From: Candidatus Altarchaeum sp.
GTDB taxonomy: Archaea; Altiarchaeota; Altiarchaeia; Altiarchaeales; Altiarchaeaceae
NCBI GenBank assembly: GCA_018260755.1
Contig: JAGTWP010000017.1
Span: 15,352 to 25,800, forward strand
Length of the DNA stretch: 10,449 nucleotides
Direction: 5' to 3'
Under the pieces are notes generated by a model. It was not told the DNA's origin and did not search any database. It worked only from the letters and a program-made list of their open reading frames with translations. Shown piece by piece: positions 7,930 through 10,449 of this stretch. Made by a program: the position numbers and the translations under genes. Each line of letters opens with the position of its first letter. Position 1 is the first letter of the stretch.

Positions 7930-7946
7930 TTTAAATAGTTATATTT
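7926..7946 (-). promoter_or_regulatory. Possible TATA-like promoter element for the SNF2 block
   Basis: Read on the minus strand, this segment contains AATATA followed by ATTTAAATTTA, which resembles archaeal TATA boxes. A start site about 25 bases downstream would fall near 7900-7910, just ahead of the upstream ATG at 7900. The 162-base gap is divergent with pheT and very AT-rich, so several TATA-like strings occur and this one cannot be singled out with confidence. Confidence 0.25.
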
Positions 7947-8027
7947 TGTTTATTAATAACTGAAATTTTAATTATAATTTTAGAAAATGTTAATTTGATA
8001 ATTGATTTTTCATAAATTTCTATAAAA

Positions 8028-8834
8028 ATGCCAACAGTAGAATTTAATACATCCGAATTAGTTGAATTGATTGGAATTAAAGATATAAATTTTTTGAGAG
8101 AAAGGATTCCTATGCTCGGGGTTGATTTGGAATCCATTGACAGCGAGAAAGCAATAATGGAAATTTTTCCGAACAGGCCTGATATGTTAGGCATAGAGGG
8201 ATTTTCCAGGGCATTGAGAAATTTTTTAGGTGTAAAAAAAGAGGTCGGAATATATGAAGTTAAAGAAGAAAAAGAAGGTGCGGAAAGGAAAATTTTTGTT
8301 GACAAATCCGTTAAAACAATCAGGCCATTTATATCTTCTGCAATAGTAAAAAATTTAACCATAACGGATGCACGACTGAAATCCCTGATGAATATTCAGG
8401 AAAAATTGCACATCACACACGGGAGGAACAGAAAAAAGGTTGCAATCGGAATACATAATTCAGATGTTGTTAAATTTCCTGTTACTTATAAAGCAGTAAA
8501 ACCAAAAGAGTACAAATTTGTCCCGTTAAATTTTAATGAGCTTATGGATTTGGATGAAATTCTAAAAATACATCCGAAGGGAATTACATACGGAAAAATA
8601 ATCTCTGAATTTGATAAATTTCCCCTACTCGTTGATGCAGACAATAATGCAATTTCAATGCCTCCGATTATAAATGCCGCTCGCACAAAGGTTACAGCAG
8701 AAACAAAAAATTTATTTATAGAGGTTACGGGAACAAATCAGTATGCCGTTGAAAAAGCATTGGCAATTGTCGCCTGCACACTCGCGGATATGGGTGGAGA
8801 AATTTACAATATGAGCATAAAGTTGAAACATTAA
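8028..8834 (+). CDS. pheT: Phenylalanyl-tRNA synthetase beta subunit, N-terminal half only (B1 and B3/B4 editing module)
   Basis: Full PheRS beta supplies tRNA binding, editing of mischarged Tyr-tRNA(Phe) and a structural partner for the catalytic alpha subunit. This 268-residue protein begins like archaeal PheT (MPTVEF) and carries the conserved NRPDMLGIEGFSRAL (49-63). It then has the B3/B4 signatures: RPFISSAIV (99-107), IQEKLH (123-128), GRNRKKVAIGIH (132-143), KYG-like ITYGKII (186-192), SMPPIIN (210-216) and LFIEVTGT (229-236). It stops at residue 268, where B5 should begin; archaeal PheT proteins are about 550 residues. purF starts 4 bases later, so no C-terminal half or frameshifted remnant exists here. 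It may be one half of a split beta subunit, a free-standing editing protein, or a decayed paralogue. The ATG lacks a Shine-Dalgarno sequence and has the TAAAAATG context. Confidence 0.9.
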   Translation: MPTVEFNTSELVELIGIKDINFLRERIPMLGVDLESIDSEKAIMEIFPNRPDMLGIEGFSRALRNFLGVKKEVGIYEVKEEKEGAERKIFVDKSVKTIRPFISSAIVKNLTITDARLKSLMNIQEKLHITHGRNRKKVAIGIHNSDVVKFPVTYKAVKPKEYKFVPLNFNELMDLDEILKIHPKGITYGKIISEFDKFPLLVDADNNAISMPPIINAARTKVTAETKNLFIEVTGTNQYAVEKALAIVACTLADMGGEIYNMSIKLKH

Positions 8835-8838
8835 AAAA

Positions 8839-10389
8839 ATGAATGGTAGAAAAGTTAAGGAGGCATGCGGAATCTTCGGAATTGCAGCAAAAGAAAGCAC
8901 AAATGTTTACGGTAAAATTTATTACGGACTCTTTGCTTTACAGCATCGCGGACAGGAATCAGCAGGAATAGCGACATCAAAAATAGATACAGATAATACA
9001 AATAATAGAGATAATACAAATAATAGGGATAATACAAATAAGAGTATAAAAATAGAAATAGTTAAAGATATGGGTATTGTTCCCGAGGCATTGCGAAGTA
9101 AATTTATTGAAGGAAATATAGGAATTGGACATGTAAGATATTCAACAACCGGCTCGTCATCCGTAGAAAATTCCCAGCCGATTCAGATAAAGTGCGGTGA
9201 GGAAATTTTTGCAATCGCACATAACGGAAATATTATAAATACGGAAGAAATCAGACAAAAGTTAAAAGGTGCGACATTTCTTACGACAACTGACAGCGAG
9301 GTAATTGCAAATTTAATTGCACACAATTATGCAATAAACAAAAATTTTCTTGAATCCATAAAGTTATCAATGAATGAAATTGTCGGTTCTTATTGTTTGG
9401 TAATTTTATATAAAAACAAAGTTATTGCAGTAAGAGATCCGAAAGGATTCCGGCCGCTGGTTATCGGAAAAAACGAAGAAGGTGAAATTTGTATCGCATC
9501 GGAAACATGTGCATTAGACGCAATCGGTTTTTCATACATCCGTGATGTTGAGCCGGGAGAAATTTTTGTTGTAGAGTGCATATCAAAAAAAGAAAATCAT
9601 ATAACTTTCAGCGGATTTGAAAACAACACTCAAAACCAAAACTATTCTCAAAACGATAATAATAAAATTTCATCATTAAAAATTTCATCATCAACCTATT
9701 CTCTCTTAAAAGACAAAATTTCCTATTGCATGTTTGAGTATGTTTATTTTGCCAGGGCCGATAGTGCGATTAACGGGGCATCCATATATCAAATCAGGAA
9801 GGACCTGGGAAAAATTTTAGCAAGCGAAAGTTATGTTGATGCGGATATTGTTATTCCTGTTCCTGATTCCGGAATTACCGCTGCAATCGGATATGCAGAG
9901 TGGTGTATTGAAAATCACAAGCGAATCGGTTATAGCGAAGGTCTTATGAAAAACAGATATTCAGGAAGGACATTTATCCTTCCGAATCAGGCGGACAGAG
10001 AAAAGGAATTATGCACAAAATTAAATCCGATAAAAACAGAGATTGAAGGGAAAAGAATAATTCTTATTGATGATTCCATTGTAAGAGGCACAACCATAAA
10101 GCGAATTATAAAAATTTTAAGAGATAAAGGAGCAAAAGAGGTTCATATAAGGGTTTCGTGTCCACCTATAAAATTTCCATGTAAATTCGGAATAGATATG
10201 CAGACGGCAAAGGAATTCATAGCAAGTGATAATAGTGTTGATGAAATTGCGGCATTGATAGGAGCGGATTCTTTGCAATATATAAGTATGGAAGGATTAG
10301 TAAGAGCAATCGGAACAAAAAATTTATGCGATGCATGCCTGACGGGAATTTCTCCGGTAATTGAAAAGCAGATGAAATTAAGCGAGTAA
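8839..10389 (+). CDS. purF: Amidophosphoribosyltransferase (glutamine PRPP amidotransferase)
   Basis: PurF converts PRPP and glutamine to 5-phosphoribosylamine, the first committed step of purine synthesis. The Ntn-type glutaminase domain starts at the nucleophile Cys10 in ACGIFGI, implying removal of a 9-residue propeptide. It continues with LQHRGQESAGI (34-44), GHVRYSTTG (97-105), AHNGNI (127-132), TTDSE (150-154) and RDPKGFRPLVIG (199-210). The phosphoribosyltransferase domain has FEYVYFARADS from residue 299 and the PRPP loop LIDDSIVRGTT (409-419). Cysteines 297, 448, 497 and 500 match the four ligands of the [4Fe-4S] cluster in the Bacillus subtilis type enzyme. At 516 residues it is longer than most; the excess sits in two low-complexity inserts, about 48-69 and 250-292. 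It lies 4 bases after pheT, so the two are probably co-transcribed. Confidence 0.96.
   Translation: MNGRKVKEACGIFGIAAKESTNVYGKIYYGLFALQHRGQESAGIATSKIDTDNTNNRDNTNNRDNTNKSIKIEIVKDMGIVPEALRSKFIEGNIGIGHVRYSTTGSSSVENSQPIQIKCGEEIFAIAHNGNIINTEEIRQKLKGATFLTTTDSEVIANLIAHNYAINKNFLESIKLSMNEIVGSYCLVILYKNKVIAVRDPKGFRPLVIGKNEEGEICIASETCALDAIGFSYIRDVEPGEIFVVECISKKENHITFSGFENNTQNQNYSQNDNNKISSLKISSSTYSLLKDKISYCMFEYVYFARADSAINGASIYQIRKDLGKILASESYVDADIVIPVPDSGITAAIGYAEWCIENHKRIGYSEGLMKNRYSGRTFILPNQADREKELCTKLNPIKTEIEGKRIILIDDSIVRGTTIKRIIKILRDKGAKEVHIRVSCPPIKFPCKFGIDMQTAKEFIASDNSVDEIAALIGADSLQYISMEGLVRAIGTKNLCDACLTGISPVIEKQMKLSE
8992..9045. repeat. 18-bp tandem repeat, three copies, inside purF
   Basis: Three 18-base units (8992-9009, 9010-9027, 9028-9045), each beginning GATAATACAAATAA, encode DNTNNR, DNTNNR and DNTNKS (residues 52-69). 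The first two differ by one base and the third is slightly more diverged. The insert sits between the first strands of the glutaminase domain, where relatives have a short turn, so it is probably a tolerated surface loop grown by slippage. Confidence 0.92.
9664..9693. repeat. 15-bp tandem duplication inside purF
   Basis: Two 15-base units, each starting AAAATTTCATCAT, encode KISSL and KISSS (residues 276-285). They lie in the Asn/Ser-rich insert between the glutaminase domain and the phosphoribosyltransferase domain. The period is a multiple of three, so the frame is kept. Confidence 0.75.
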
Positions 10390-10449
10390 AAATTGGAAAT
10401 ATTGAGACCGTTTAATCTTCTGTTGTTATAAATTATCCTTCAAATACAA

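Noticed and set aside
7866-8027. Cobalamin riboswitch or other structured leader ahead of the minus-strand block
   Set aside because: The region is almost entirely AT-rich with a tandem duplication and has no B12-box-like conserved element. The gap directly before cobU is only 25 bases.
8857-8870. Shine-Dalgarno AAGGAGG followed by ATG inside the purF start region
   Set aside because: The ATG after it is out of the purF frame, and the purine run encodes the KE residues of the propeptide; it looks coincidental.
8855-9037. Antisense ORF with a repetitive Tyr/Leu pattern
   Set aside because: The repeat pattern is only the reverse complement of the 18-base purF repeat; there is no start context and it lies wholly within purF.
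8835-10389. Frameshifted C-terminal half of pheT after the stop
   Set aside because: The sequence immediately after the stop codes for PurF from its first residues, with clear motifs throughout. No B5 or catalytic-like PheT signature is visible in any frame of the window.
10390-10449. CRISPR-like or regulatory element in the tail after purF
   Set aside because: Only 60 bases are available, with no repeat, no clear hairpin with T-run and no ORF. Nothing can be supported here.

Overview
The window reads as chromosomal DNA of an AT-rich archaeon, probably from an uncultivated lineage that I cannot name from sequence alone. The archaeal assignment rests on several features. The secF-then-secD order carries archaeal-type motifs (GYSVDTDILL in SecF, GTGVDNQIVILDE in SecD). 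The PheT segment is of the short archaeal/eukaryal type. None of the seven starts has a Shine-Dalgarno sequence; instead six of them sit directly behind a T followed by an A-run (TAAAAATG in five).

Layout. Positions 133-2924 (+) hold secF and secD, the membrane factors that assist Sec-dependent protein export, separated by 2 bases. Positions 2982-7865 (-) hold three genes in transcription order: a 1206-residue SNF2-family ATPase with two SWIM zinc-binding motifs, a histidine phosphatase best read as CobC, and a CobU-type cobinamide kinase/guanylyltransferase. This block converges on secD and diverges from the next block. Positions 8028-10389 (+) hold a half-length pheT and a complete purF, 4 bases apart. 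There is no gene-free stretch above 300 bases, and no tRNA, rRNA, CRISPR array, transposase or integrase was seen.

How the genes relate. SecF and SecD form one complex. CobU and CobC act in the late nucleotide-loop assembly steps of cobalamin synthesis or salvage, and their presence is notable because archaea generally use the unrelated CobY for the guanylyltransferase step. The SNF2 ATPase has no obvious link to cobalamin; shared transcription is suggested only by strand and spacing. PurF makes the first committed intermediate of purine synthesis. The pheT gene stops cleanly after the B3/B4 editing module, with no remnant of the B5 and C-terminal parts, so it is either a split PheRS beta subunit or a free-standing editing-domain paralogue. 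This is the most interesting item here.

A second theme is short tandem duplication. Perfect or near-perfect duplications of 9 to 35 bases occur at seven places. The non-coding ones sit at gene edges: upstream of secF, over the secD stop, over the cobU-cobC junction and over the SNF2 start codon. The coding ones (9, 15 and 18 bases) are multiples of three and lie in low-complexity inserts of SecD and PurF.
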